Shown: positions 1 through 11,768, counted from the first letter of the stretch. The stretch: 64,000 nucleotides of DNA from Nitzschia sp. pyKryTriq1 (GCA_956465555.1 OY101125.1:808501-872500); one strand, 5' to 3'. The notes: a model not told the origin generated them from the sequence alone. A program made the numbers and translations.

Positions 1-1827
1 CGATACATTGAATAAGGTGGAGATTCTTTGGAAAGGCAAATCTGCTTGAACAGACCCGTCGATCCACTCTACACCGTCTACTTCGAACGGTTCAATCTCT
101 CCCATGCTGTTTTTGGTTTGTAATTTTGCAGGTTTCATGACTCCAGGTAACGCACAAGAAGCGGCAACAGCGCTTGCCAAGGTAACGTGGGGCGTTGATA
201 TGTGGTTGAGCAACAGACGCTGGGCAGTTCCTCCACTGGCTCGACTTGCCGAGACGGTAATGCAAACATGTTTTCCTGTCCGTTCAAAGGCCTCTTCAAA
301 GGTGGTATCTCCATAGTAAAAGTCGCAGGTACGGAAAAAATACTGTGTATTTCAACGATTCGTGGGGACTGTGAGCGATTTTCAATAGCCAAGAACAATA
401 GTCAAGACCCCCCAAAAACTTACCTCGCTGTCGACAAGTAGCCGGTGTTTTAGCCAGTAAGCTCCCATATCCATGATGGGCGGGAACCATCGTATATTTT
501 TCTTTTTCATTTCACCGTTGAGCCCATAGTCGGTCGATACTGTACGAACGCAAATATTCTCATAAAGTTCTTGGGATGTGAACATCGCGCAACACGCTGC
601 CGTGATAGAGCCTCCAGACGTACCAGATATCACATGAATGTCATCATAGACTTCCGAGTCTATCAGGGCCCGGACTGTACCTAAATGATACATGGCCTGA
701 GCGCCACCACCAGATAACATCAGCGCTGTTCGCCCGACATTCTGTTTCATTTTTCGCACTAGTGTGATCCGATCCTTCAATTCATGTGCGGCATTTGAAT
801 TTCCGGGAGAGGGCAGCGGAGCTTCAGCCAAACTGTCAAGGCCTTTGGAAACAGCTTCATAATAACCTGCAATAGCTTTCCGTGAACTTGCAGAGAATTC
901 ATACTGCCCGCTGGACGCGACTGATCTCGCATTGGCGACTAGTAAGTCTTCCAAAGTCAAATGATTCCGTTTCACGACACCAGACAGTAGATACGCAAGA
1001 TTCGATTCATTGTTAGAATGGTAGGCTTTTCTGGACTCTCTGAGCCGCTGAGTAGTTGAAAGCAGGACCTGAGCCGTCAATGCCCCCAGTTCAGTGGCAA
1101 CCACAGGGTCGACTTCCTCGTCCGCTAAGGATTGTTTCCATGTTGAATTGTTCTTGTCTCCCGAAGACATGCTCCTAAAAAGACGTCTTTTCGTTGGTGA
1201 AGGGGAAGGGGACACGGATCCTTCCTGCTCTTCGTGTAGTGTTTCGAGTTGTCGTAGGTTATGCATGGAGTTGCTGCGACGATCCGGGGCCAAGGGGCTA
1301 GGATCGAGTGCCGTGTCTACAGGATCAGGACCCTTCGGTTCGAGTACTCCGATGCGTAGAAAATCTGAATAGCAATGCGCTTCTTCGCACGCATCTCTCC
1401 ATTTGCGACGCTGTGAGGTTCTCAATCGTGATTTACGAATTCGTTTGCTGAAGAAAAACAGGGTTTGCACCAGTCGAGAGCGCATCATGACTTGATAAGT
1501 CTTGAGGAACGTAAGGAACGTGACGTCTGCAGCTATCATGATGAACTGGTAGGTGACATAAACAACCTGCAGTATTCCAAGACAAACAGATGCCAGCAGC
1601 CAAAATGTCCACGTGGACGCGGTGGTTACGGCGACAGCAAAATAAACCCAGAGTGGCCAAAAAACTACCATACTCAAAACTAACCAGAGAGCATTTCGCT
1701 GATAACACACAAACTCCCAGATGGATCTCCCATACTTGGTTGTTATTTGGTGTGCAATCTCACCACGAGAGCGCACAGCCTCCCACACATCGACTGCCCA
1801 TGGGGGGATTTGGATGAGAATCTCCAT
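1..1827 (-). CDS. Patatin-like triacylglycerol lipase (SDP1/Tgl type), C-terminus cut by window edge
   Basis: This gene encodes a patatin-domain acyl hydrolase of the SDP1/TGL3-5 group, which releases fatty acids from triacylglycerol at lipid droplets. The ATG is at 1827; I infer exons 1827-424 and 342 to below 1, with an 81-nt GTAAGT..ACACAG intron. The first ~120 residues carry hydrophobic segments, followed by a DUF3336-like block (KWRDACEEAHCYSDF). Residues 373-383 form the glycine-rich oxyanion loop (GGGAQAMYHLG). GTSGGS at 402-407 holds the nucleophile Ser404, and exon 2 supplies the catalytic Asp in WIDGS near residue 563. Both dyad residues are present, so the enzyme should be active. 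The linker at ~175-260 is Ser/Pro-rich and looks disordered. The gene is divergent from the antenna gene at 2446. Family assignment is firm; the substrate is inferred from the family. Confidence 0.9.
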
Positions 1828-2445
1828 GCCCGAATTCGATCGATGGAAATGAGGATTTTCTTTCGTACGTCACTATTATCTTCTGACTTCCTTTCTGTCA
1901 GCTATCTTAAGGAGGGATAGATCAAGTCAAAATTTAGAATAGAGTGCTTCTATGGTATTGTCATACAAGATATTGATACCAAGTTCCTGTGCAGGTACTC
2001 GTAGTGTGATCTGATCTTTTGACACCACCTTGTTCCATTTCAGTTAGTACGGTACTGCATTGTGTCAAAAGTTATTTTGAATTTTTTGGCTTGAAGTGGA
2101 AGAGAAGGGTTCGATGCCATCCCCCCACTACGAGCGAAACTCCGGTACTCGTACCAGCATGATACATACTGTAGAATAAAGCAAGAGACCAGCGCACTGG
2201 CGTTTGCGCGGGCCCACGAGCCTGCCAGCCATTATATTGCGACCATCCAAGCAATGCCATGTGGCCTTTCGAAAATCACATTTTTAACGTCTATGATTCC
2301 AGATTCCGTTGAGTTTTAGCTCCTCGCGATCCTTGTCCAGTTTGCTGGACGATCGAAACGATGACGAAAGGCCGCCAAACGCGAAATTCCTGTTGCAACG
2401 TTGGACCTCGATCGGACCTGTCACTCCTTAGTTAGACTTTTGACC
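1828..2445. other. Intergenic region between divergent lipase and antenna genes
   Basis: This 618-nt stretch is the shared 5' region of the lipase gene (-) and the light-harvesting gene (+). It has a few short GTAC-type motifs around 1990-2060 but no convincing ORF or RNA gene. The promoters of both genes should lie here. Confidence 0.5.
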
Positions 2446-3219
2446 ATGAAGATCGCTTTGTTTTTGACCGCTATTGCTGGAGCCAGCGCATTCGCTCCTG
2501 CCAGCCAACCTGCCCGGGCGGCTTCGCAATTGAATGCCGGTGAGTTGGAGGGTCTTCGAGGTGTTGGACCCGAAACGGCCGGAAAGATCGTAAGTAGACC
2601 ACATCATGTACGGGTAAACAAGGGAATATTTGCCGTGAGGTCCCAGCTAACGTTGCAGTACGTTTTCTTGTAGTTTGATCCTCTTGAATTGGCCAAATGG
2701 GCTCCCGTTGAGCACCTTCGCAAGGCTGAATTGGCCAACGGACGCTCCGCCATGTTGGCTACTGTTGGATGGTTGTTCCCTAAGGTTGTCGGAACTTTTG
2801 ATGGGCCCGTTGATACCACTGATCCTATCGCCGCTTTCTCCAAGGCTGACCCTCAATGGTGGGCCCAATTCATCATCTTCTGCGGAACCATCGAGGCTGT
2901 CAAGTACCGAGCTGAGTTTGAAGGCAAGTCGTACACAGGTGAGGTCGACAAGGAAGCCGCCATCGACTGGGCAAAGCAATGGGGCAAGATGGACGCTGCC
3001 AAGCGAGAAGATATCGCCATGAAGGAGATCAAGAATGGACGTCTGGCTATGATCGGTATTGCTTCGTTCGCCGCGAACTACTTCATCCCGGTAAGTTGAA
3101 TGTTCACGTATTGCAAGACAGAACAGTGTCCTTTCGATAAAACAGCATTCTCACCCAGACGTTTATTTGTCTGGCTCGTCACGCAGGGATCTGTACCAGG
3201 TCTTTCTGAGGGATTCTAA
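2446..3219 (+). CDS. Fucoxanthin chlorophyll a/c-binding light-harvesting protein
   Basis: This is a plastid antenna protein that binds fucoxanthin and chlorophylls a/c and feeds energy to the photosystems. Inferred exons are 2446-2589, 2674-3090 and 3187-3219, giving 197 residues. The N-terminus (MKIALFLTAIAGASAFAP) is a textbook diatom bipartite presequence, with signal peptide and ASAFAP cleavage site. Helix 1 has the chlorophyll-binding motif AELANGRSAML, helix 2 is around WWAQFIIFCGTIEAVKY, and helix 3 carries EIKNGRLAMIG. The last exon encodes GSVPGLSEGF and stop; the unspliced reading stops soon after 3090, so splicing is the better model. I chose the ATG at 2446 because it starts directly at the signal peptide. 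I cannot assign it to Lhcf, Lhcr or another subclass by eye. Expression is probably light-regulated, as is usual for the family, but no specific site was identified. Confidence 0.92.
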
Positions 3220-3838
3220 GTGTCTTTTAGTCCCTCGCAACCCAAAGGGTTCTACTGTATTCCGCAGTCCATCACCGCCTTTTTTTGGCTCCGCTCTGAA
3301 ATTGGTGGTCACGGCCTCTTACGAAAATAGAACTTCCACTGTCTAACTACTCGCAGCGTGCTAATGCCTGATCCTTTTCGTAATGTTCGTAATATTTGCC
3401 ATATCTTAGTTGATATTCAGCTCGTGTAGCAGTTTTGGTTTGACGCCCGCCCCTGCCGGATCGCATGCTCGTACAATTTTGGTGTCTTTGACAACCACAC
3501 AGGCTAAGAGCAGCTATTTTTAAACGTAAAAGAAAACGCCCATCATGTAGTATTGGTTTGCTAACGCTACTGGAATTTTGTCTTCTATTACGAAGTCTAG
3601 TAGACTAGTATGATGAGATGTCAGATTGCATCCAGCATCGATCGGAGAATATAGTAGAATTGATTGTGCTCTGTGACGTCATTATTGCGGCAGGCAGGCG
3701 GGTGGAGGAGGAGGAGGAGTCGACGAACAGCACCCTTTTCACATTGCCATTGCCATCGTCGTTTATTCGTCGTGATTCTTCCCTCCCTCCAACCTCCAAG
3801 TACCAGGTACCCAGTAGAGACAGCTCAAAACTCTAAAG
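3220..3838. other. Intergenic region upstream of plastid membrane protein gene
   Basis: This 619-nt stretch holds the 3' end of the antenna gene and the promoter side of the next gene. The only clear element is a perfect TGACGTCA palindrome at 3674-3681. No supported gene. Confidence 0.5.
3674..3681. promoter_or_regulatory. CRE-like palindrome TGACGTCA
   Basis: A perfect bZIP-type CRE site lies about 158 nt upstream of the ATG at 3839. In diatoms, TGACGT-type elements are known as CO2/cAMP-response elements of plastid carbonic anhydrase promoters. Its role here is inferred from position only. Confidence 0.4.
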
Positions 3839-4630
3839 ATGGCCCTTGCTTTCGCATTTTTGAAATTCCTTACGCTATTGTTGGCCCTTTCGGCAGTGGT
3901 GGTGGTCGAAGGATTCTCGAGTCCCAATAAATCGGCTCGGCGCGCCGCCAAACCAGTGGAGCGTGAAGATTTGCCGACATTAGAACGATGAAAGGATCCT
4001 TACCGGTCGATGCGCCCAAGGGAGTCAGTTCCAGAGATTTCTACTTTCCCACCTACACGTTGCTGCGAGCGGGTCCCGTTTCCTTTGTCCGACGAGTTGC
4101 CGATGGAAAGACGTACGAACAATACGTGTGGAAATACATGAAGGACTTCAAGGAAGATTCTCTCGTGACGGCGCAAGGGAATGCTGATGCCTACTTGGCC
4201 TCTGCTGGTATGTAATTGGGTATCGTTGAGCTCGTCGAGATGTCGTGCTTTCTTCGTCATTTCTAACTAGTCAACAATCGGTCCTACTGTGCCGACTGTA
4301 TCCGCTACTCGTCCACCAGATGATTGGGCAGAACAAAAGTATTTGGAAGGATTGGGTCGACGAGAAGCCTTTGACTATGGGAAACCACTACCAACTGAGC
4401 GTGTGGTATTGTCCTCCATATGGGGTGGGTTTGTGGCGCTGTTGGCCAGCCGAGTGGTTTGGCAGGTAAGGTGAAAGGCGGCACACTCTTTGATTGATCA
4501 GACACTCCGATGATCACACGGTCGGACTTTCGGGTGTATTCTCACTCCTTCCTATCCACCTCGAACTTGCTCGTGCGTCATGTTTGGATCAATACCATAG
4601 TTACTCCATGGCAACCGAAACCTCTTCTAG
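3839..4630 (+). CDS. Plastid-targeted single-span membrane protein, with apparent frameshift
   Basis: I do not recognise this protein. The first reading frame (3839-3991) encodes a strong signal peptide ending in VVVVEGFSS, a plausible plastid presequence, and stops at TGA 3989-3991. That stop overlaps the ATG (3988) of a second frame, which reads KGSLPVDAPKGVSSRDFYF onward. The second part is well formed. I infer exons to 4207, 4320-4465 and possibly 4601-4630. The 4208-4319 intron (GTATGT..CACCAG) gives the smooth join LASA-DDWAEQKYLE. A hydrophobic span (LSSIWGGFVALLASRVVW) near the C-terminus suggests one thylakoid or envelope helix. A single missing base near 3985 would unite both parts. 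Possibly a small photosystem or envelope accessory subunit, but this is a guess. The last 30-nt exon is tentative. Confidence 0.55.
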
Positions 4631-4951
4631 AAACAGAGATTCCGTAGCTACAGAAAGGCTAGGATCTTTAGATGAAGCTTCGCTTGGAGTCAAAAACGGG
4701 GTCCATCTTCCTCACCCAAAGTAGTCTAGAGAGTAGCTTGAATGGTAAAAAACTATTCTTACTCGAACTACTCTATGATATCTGTTGCCACAAGGCCTGT
4801 AGAGACGACTTCTCCCAGACCCAAGTAGTGTTGTTGCCATCTCAAAATAGGCAGGACCCTAGCAGCAAGGTTTTCGTCGGGACCCAATCCTCTCACGCTT
4901 CCATCAACTGCATCACTGAACAATCAATCAATCCTTCCAAAAGCAAGTGCT
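4631..4951. other. Convergent 3' spacer
   Basis: About 320 nt separate the 3' ends of the plastid protein gene (+) and Ran (-). Nothing beyond expected 3' UTR was seen. Confidence 0.5.
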
Positions 4952-5705
4952 CTAGAGGTCATCGTCGTCGTCTTCCGGAAGAGGCTGGGCAGCGGCGGCG
5001 GCAATCTCTTGTTCGTAGCGGGCTTTGGTTTGCTCGTCCAAAGTGAATTCCGGAGGCTGCAAAGCGGGAGCTTCGACAAATGAAAGGTTGTTGTCACCAG
5101 AAAGCTTACGGGCCAGCCAGAGGAAAGGCTTTTCAAAGTTGTAATTCGACTTGGCCGAAATGTCGTAGTATTGCAAGTTCTTCTTGCGGTGGAATGTGAT
5201 TTGCTTCGCCTTGACCTTTCGGTCTTTGATTTCAACCTTGTTGCCGGTCAACACGATAGGAATGTTTTCACAAACGCGAGTCAAGTCGCGGTGCCAGTTT
5301 GGAACGTTCTTGTACGTGATACGGGAAGTCACGTCAAACATGATGATGGCACACTGGCCTTGGATGTAGTATCCATCACGGAGTCCGCCGAATTTCTACA
5401 GTGGGAAAACCGAAACGTCAAATTGTCGTTAGCCTCGTGACAGGTCAAACCGCAAGCACACAACTGAAAGGAGACTCCTTCCTGCTTACCTCTTGTCCGG
5501 CGGTGTCCCAGACATTGAACTTGATGGGTCCACGATTGGTGTGGAACAGCAGCGGGTGCACTTCGACACCCAAAGTCGCGACGTACTTCTTTTCGAACTC
5601 TCCCGTCAAGTGCCTCTTGACGAAAGTCGTCTTGCCGACACCACCATCACCCACAAGGATGAGTTTGAATTCGGGTACGTCTTGTTGAGCCTGTTGTTGT
5701 GCCAT
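4952..5705 (-). CDS. RAN: GTP-binding nuclear protein Ran
   Basis: Ran is the small GTPase that drives nucleocytoplasmic transport and helps spindle and nuclear envelope assembly. Exons are 5705-5490 and 5395-4952, joined across a 94-nt intron, giving 219 residues, normal for the family. Visible motifs are the P-loop GDGGVGKTT (19-27), switch II DTAGQE (67-72), the basic stretch [23 protein letters not shown], and the acidic C-terminal tail ending DDDDDL (DEDDDL type). The base-specificity motif, usually NKVD, reads NKVE (124-127), a conservative but uncommon change. The ATG at 5705 was preferred over an in-frame upstream extension because Ran proteins start just before the P-loop strand. The gene is divergent from the PDZ/HEAT gene across 1.3 kb. 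Confidence 0.96.
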
Positions 5706-7043
5706 TGTAGAGGCATCCAAAGGAGGGAAAAGAAAATTGATGGTGAGTTGTGGTTCTTCGGGGATGATTTTTGCCCTTGCCAAAAATGAAGGTCGCGAAG
5801 GAGACGACAATGCTCGCAGAGATTCCATCCTAGTACTAATTACAAGTGGAAACGACACAAAAGTAGGAATTTCCATTGATTCGTGACTACGGGTTTGGCG
5901 ACGAGTCATGAAGCGCGAGAGCAATTGAAACCAGAATGTTTTGCCGATGATGGACTTTCACTCTACGAACGCCATCGAATAATTCATTCAAAATCCATCA
6001 GTTGACCAGATCAACTACACTTGCGATCGAACCTACCATATTTCTGTTGTATAAATGTCGCAAAGGGATAGCGACGACAAAGGAGAGACAATGGTTTGAT
6101 CCGAGCGAGAGGGGATTGTTGTGGTCGGTGGTCGGGTGGTCCATCGATGGATGAGGCGCTGGCCGCTTGTTGCTGTGACTGCAGGAAGCGGGGCCGACAA
6201 CGGCGGCACAAAAACGTCTGGCTGTCGGAGAAATCGAAAATGCCACCGGATCGAAGAGCATCGTCGTCTGTCTGTCATGCGATGACCGGCGTGCGCTTCA
6301 GAAGAGCGTGCAAGCCCGGTAGATGGCTTTTTTCACGTGATTTCCGGTACAAAAGCGTGCACGCCAGCCGAGCATGCGACCTGGCGCTAGAGCTCCACTG
6401 AATGCTCGTGCATCGTTCTCTGATGCTTCGGCCCGTTGAAAATTGACGTCGGTTTGGGTTGCTGCTTCGCAGTTTCAAGTTGGCAGTACTTGTACGGGTA
6501 ATCTACGGTATGTCCTTGTACAGTACCGGTATGCCATACAGTACCTGGTACTCGTACCGGCACGAGTAGATATTAGACGCGAGACATTGGACATCGCATG
6601 TTATAATAGATGACAACAAAACTCATCAGCTGATAGCAGTCGACGACTGACGACTCCTCCTCCTCGTCCCAACCGTCCATTGGTGTCTTTCTCCCATTGT
6701 AGTGGAGATCTTTGGAGTAGGCGTGCAAGCAGATCTTGTCGTTACTTTCGTCTGCTGATCTTCGGCCTTGATCACGCGACTCAACTGGCATTGTTTGCAG
6801 CAGTTTTGATGGCAGCAGTGCTTGCTTGGACTTTTTACGGATCTGGGCACACCACGCAATAACACGAAAGCAAATAGCCATATCGACGCGAAAATAGCAA
6901 GGGAGCGCGTGCTGGGAGATTGAAATACTGCCGTTATTCCATTCATTTCTGACTCCAGGCACCGGCGTTCGGTTGCAGCAGCGCTACTCTAATCAATCCA
7001 AACACATCTTTGTTAGTTTCACTTGAACGTGCGAATAATAATC
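5706..7043. other. Large divergent intergenic region
   Basis: This 1.34-kb region separates the 5' ends of Ran (-) and the PDZ/HEAT gene (+). ORFs inside it (for example 6573-6962 on the minus strand) have no recognisable domain and look like chance. It contains a GTAC-rich cluster at 6486-6569. Confidence 0.5.
6486..6569. repeat. GTAC-rich palindromic cluster
   Basis: Overlapping GTAC, GGTACC-like and ACCGGT palindromes are packed in 84 nt between two divergent genes. Similar clusters recur through the window. Confidence 0.6.
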
Positions 7044-10000
7044 ATGGCGAGTCCTGGGAAACCGAAGGTCCCTCCGGGTCAATCAGCCCGACGGCCCACA
7101 GATGGGAATTCCTCCCGGGGAAGGATGCATGCTCCAGTCCCCAATAATAATCGAATGCAATCGAGCAGTGGTAATCCAAGGGGTAGAAATCCAGTTGGGT
7201 CTCCACCGCCGAATCAACGCAATACTCAGCAAAGTCAGCAGCGGCGAAGCTCTGGTTCGCATGCTGAACGAGGTCAGGGCGGCGATTGGGATCCTCAACC
7301 AGGTGGACGCCCTCGCAGGAATAGCCACGGGTCGTCCGATCCTGAAATCGAGGAGGCCACGAGAGCAGCACTGGCGCTTGCAGCTGTGGCCCAAGCGGCC
7401 AGTGCCGGCAATCGATCACCAGCGGAAGCTGCTGAAATAGCAAAGTTTCAGGCAAACAACATTGCCAAACGGCAGCAAGCACGGCGTGCAGGTGAGGGTG
7501 GGGGAGGAGTACCAGCACGCCCCGAACCGCGGAAGATTCAATCGGTGAATTTAGTCTCGGTGAAAAGTTTGCTTCGATCGGAACTGGCAGGAGCAGGTGG
7601 TGCGACATCGCCGATACTAGAAAAATTGGCGGATGGAGAAAATGATGCTTTCCTGCAGCAACTACTCCTTTTCGAGTACCTACGCGCCGAAATGGACGAT
7701 GGATCAGATCTCGGTGGTTCGCTATCGAATTTAGACGACACGAAGACGGAAAACATGAAAAATTCCTACGCGTGTGATCGGGTTGGCTTGCTTCTGAGTA
7801 AAGTCGAAACGGCATACGACAGCCTGTCAAATATGCTGCCTACGATAGCTGAACAAGATTCGAGTGCATCCTTGCTAGACTCGGATGTCGAAGACATGGA
7901 AACTCCAAAGGTTGTCCCGGATCTCTTGCCTCTTTGCATCTCGCGACCTGGGGATGCAACGCTAGAATTCTTCCGCGCATGTACAGGCGATCTGGAAACA
8001 GAGGAGGAGGACAAGGATGAGCCGGATTCTGTAGAAGGAACTACGAACACAACTGACTTGGATTCAAATCTAGACCAATCGCACAAGGATGAATTGGATG
8101 ACGACAAGAACTCGAGCTCCATGTTTTCGAATATGTTCAATATGAAGCGACCTGCTTTCAACAAGAAAACGTTTGCATCTGTTTTCGGAAAGAAGCGAAA
8201 AGGTGGAAAAAACACGGAGGAAGAGGAAGGTCCTGGTGAAAACATCATTTGTGCGAATGGGGAATACACAGTTCTCATTGAGCGCGAAATGTTAGGTCTG
8301 ACCGTAGAAAATGTATTGGAGCGGACGGTCGTGCGCACAGTACTCGTTGGCGGCCCAGCCAAAAAGGCAGGTGCCCAAGTGGGCTCTCTGATTGTAAAGG
8401 TGGGGAATATCGAGACTAGAAACTTGACACATTTTGAGACCATCGATGAGTTGCGGCAAAGCCAAAGGCCGCTTCAACTTGTCCTTCGTCAAATTTCAGA
8501 CGAGGCGCTGCGTTCGGCGAGGGAAGAAATGGGACGCTTGATCCGTGGTTCGGGCTTTGGGAAAATTGTTGATGGGGAAGCTCCGCCAATGCCAGACTCT
8601 GTTGATGGGGCTTCGAGACCGATAGTGAGCAGCGATCGCAATATTGATTTCTATACCGGGATCGTGCGAAAAAGATGGGTTGAGGCAGCAAACATGTCCC
8701 CGCGTCAAAAGAAGGACGAGCCAATTCTACGCGTCGCCGAAAAACTAGTGTGGATCCTTACGTTGTTCGTTGTGGGGCTAGAGCGTGAATCTCATCGTCT
8801 ATTGGAGTTGGCCGAAGAAGGCGAACAGAAACGCAATCTCCACACACAATACCATCACACTGCAAAAGACTACAGGGAAGCTGCCAAGAGTGTTTCGAAG
8901 GTTTTATATGATTTTGTTAAAAGACGCATGGATCCTTTAGAAATCCAACGGGCGAGAGCTGCGGCAAGTCAGGGGCCCAGCGGACCTGGCGGAAGAGGAG
9001 GGCAAATGGGTCGCGGAGGCCGTGTTGGGCGAGGAGGACGCGGTAGGGGTGGGAGAGGACCTCATGTGGCACCAGCTATGAATGCAAACAACGAAGAGTC
9101 TGGCGAAAAGCTTCTTTTGCAAATAGGCGATGTTCTTCAAAGAACTCGGACCTTCTTGGCAGACCCAACGTCGCCGCCTGCAGCATTGCTGCGTGGTGAA
9201 GTTATTGCCTGCCTCTGCGATATTTTAGATGCAGATACCGACATGAAACTCGCCGATGAAGAGTCTTCCTCGTCGACTCAAGGTGGAAGTGCGGCGCCAA
9301 TCACTGACCTTGGAAGTGCAGGAAGTTTGCTCAAGCTCATTGTCCTCAACTGTCCGATCATGCGCAGCCCGGGATGCGAAATGCTTTCGTCACACGAGCA
9401 CATTGACGAGGAAGAATTGAAACGTCGATTCGGAGGGATGCATTCGATTTCAGGTACTGATATACATCGTCTCCACGCGGGAAACAGATTTCTGGCTGTC
9501 GTACACCGATTAGCCGCTAGTAGGAGCACAAGTGCCAGAATTACGGCCTGTTCCTTGGGTCCCGTGCTATGGAGTCATTTGGACTTTCCTCATCAACTCC
9601 AGGTATGTTAATACGGTACCGATGTTTCTTGAAACTGAAAATGCTCACCCTTTCATCGTTTTGCAGCTAAGAGGTGTCATCACTCGGGCCCTGCATGATG
9701 TCGAGGTTATAGTGAGGAAGTCGACCGCAACGGTCCTTCACGAGATTGCCGAGTTGGTTTTCGATTCGCGGTGCGTCCCGTGGTTGGTACTCATGTGTGA
9801 AAGAGCGATGACCGACCCGGAACCGCTCTTGCGATCTGCTGCCATGACGTTGACATGGCATCTTGCAGACCATTTACCAAATGCTTTCCTGGGAGATGCC
9901 ACAAAAGGAAGCAGATATCTTCGACGTCTGCCCAGCCGAGAAGACCCGATCTTTCCTGACGTATATCTTTTGCAGTGCAAACTTCTACCAGTCGCTACGC

Positions 10001-11349
10001 GCTTGGCAGAGGATCGTGCCCCTCAGGTGCGATTAGCCGTGGCCGCACAGTGCGATCGATTGTGCGATGCTTTGGGTGATCACTGGTCAAGTGTCATTAT
10101 TGATGTGCTAGTGGCCTTATTGTCAGATTCAGATGAACGGGTGCGCGCTGAGGCTGTCCTATGTGTTCCTCGTCTCGCGGATGTTGTCTTGACATCATCA
10201 CCTCCCGGTGTGGTTCCAGCTGGGGAGTCAAGTGTCCTCGACGCACTTGTCCCCGCTGCGATCAAATTGCAAAAGGACCCAAGCGCCTCGGTCCGAATTG
10301 CGCTTGCGACCGCAGCAGGAGAAATGCTGACACTCTTAGTCGCCCTCCAGCGATCCGAGGCTTCACCTATAGATACGACCGAGGGCTCGGGTCGTCGAAG
10401 TATTCGCTATGAAAAGCGCCATGTCGACGAGAGACTCATCCCGCTGGTTCAGAGACTGCTACACGATGCTGAGCCCGAGGTGACAAGTTCCGCTCTCCGT
10501 GCTGTCACCAACGCTTCTCGCGCGCGAGAAATTCGCCCTCGGTATAACACAGAAGATGACGATTCTGTATCGATTGCTTCCATTACTTCCCATACGAGCA
10601 TGGAAAAGAAAGATCCAGTATTTATACCCGTTTTGTCCGAGGAGCAGGTTCGTCGACTATTACCCACGCTTTCTGAGCTTGCCAATAGTAAACAATGGCG
10701 AGTGCGTCAAAGTGCTGTGGAAATTGTCCCAGCCTTGCTTGGATGTACAAGCAAGTTCGAGACACGAGCCGAAATTGCGAGTTTGTGTGTCAGATTGACA
10801 GGAGACCGAATTGACGCTGTCCGACGAACGGCCGCAGAATGTCTCTGCCTTGGTGGCGGTAGCCTGGGAAGCCACGGAGAGGATGTGAGTGGTGAATGGA
10901 TCACAGCTCTTGTTATTCCTCACATCCAGACGTGCTCCAAACACGAGGACTATCGACAACGTCTACTTTGCCTCAAGATGGTGGAAGTCGTCCTCATCAA
11001 CGGGGTTTGTCCCAGCAGATGGAAGGATGAGGAAAAGAATGCCGAGGGGAAGAATTCTCCTCTTCGAGAACTCCTCAAGGTCACCCTGTCTTTGGCTGAA
11101 GATCGGATTGCGAATGTCCGGCTCAATGTCGGAAAAGTGCTAGGCACTGTTATCCATGTTTTTGGAGAAGAGGAATGTCGAGTGATCAAGTATGCCCTGC
11201 TCCAGCAGGTCAAGAAAGAACGAGCCAGCGATACAAGACAGGACCGCGATGTCCTCTATTTTGCCGAAAAATGCCTCGAAAAGTGCCGCGCCGCCAAGGC
11301 GTCAACAGCGAAGTCAGTTGAGGGTGAAAGTACAGAAGCTTCTGATTGA
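7044..11349 (+). CDS. PDZ-domain / HEAT-repeat scaffold protein (PP2A-A / PP4R1-like C-terminus)
   Basis: This large protein (about 1413 residues) combines a disordered N-terminus, a PDZ domain (~405-485; GLTVENV.., GGPAKKAGAQVGSLIVKV), an RGG-type basic stretch (~646-672) and a long C-terminal HEAT array. Exons are 7044-9602 and 9667-11349, with a 64-nt GTATGT..TTGCAG intron. The HEAT part resembles the A subunit of protein phosphatase 2A and PP4R1. The segment LSELANSKQWRVRQSAVEIV is very like a PP2A-A helix pair. It may be a scaffold bringing a PP2A-type phosphatase to a PDZ ligand, but this is inference. The start is the first ATG at 7044; the frame has no earlier one. Domain calls are confident, function is not. 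Confidence 0.85.
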
Positions 11350-11768
11350 GCATAAACGTACAGTAGTCGTCAAGAGACGACGACTGGACGCAAACTATAG
11401 CCAAGTCTTGCTTGATAGATTTTGTAGACTGCTCGAAGAAAAAAGTTGAAAACCCAATTTTTCCCAGCAGAACAATGAAAGGCAATCAGTCGAAGAGGTC
11501 GACTTTTTAGCTCGAGAAAGCGACGATGCGCAATAATTGTGAGAAGGCGAAGAATAAGACAAGATGCCACAGAAGCAGCGAGAGCGCAGAGAGCACGGAG
11601 CAAGCGAAGATCTCTTTTGCATGTTGTTGTTCAAACCTTCTTCCCGGTTCATCATTGAGTCTCTCTCTCTCTCTCTCGCCCACCCGCCACCCACAACATA
11701 GTTCCGCAGACGATACCTTCATTGGTCTACTACACCCCATTTCTGTTCATCGCGAAAGCACCACCATC
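11350..11768. other. Upstream region of glucokinase with TC microsatellite
   Basis: This 419-nt region lies between two genes on the same strand. A (TC)n tract sits at 11660-11677. An in-frame ATG at 11526 could extend the glucokinase by 81 residues. Confidence 0.5.
11660..11677. repeat. TC dinucleotide microsatellite
   Basis: Nine uninterrupted TC units lie about 90 nt before the glucokinase ATG, in the probable 5' UTR. On the + strand they could be a pyrimidine-rich promoter or leader element. Confidence 0.7.

Noticed and set aside
369-423. Shorter 55-nt intron in the lipase (ending CTCACAG)
   Set aside because: It shifts the frame away from the conserved TCDFYYGDTTFEEAF segment; the ACACAG site at 345-343 restores it.
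4261-4319. Earlier 3' splice site (ACTAG at 4270) for the plastid membrane protein
   Set aside because: It puts the exon in the wrong frame for PDDWAEQKYLE; the CACCAG site at 4317-4319 keeps the frame.
7766-8443. 225-codon frame on the minus strand inside the PDZ/HEAT gene
   Set aside because: It is antisense to a clear coding exon with a PDZ domain, and its Ser-rich translation has no recognised motif.
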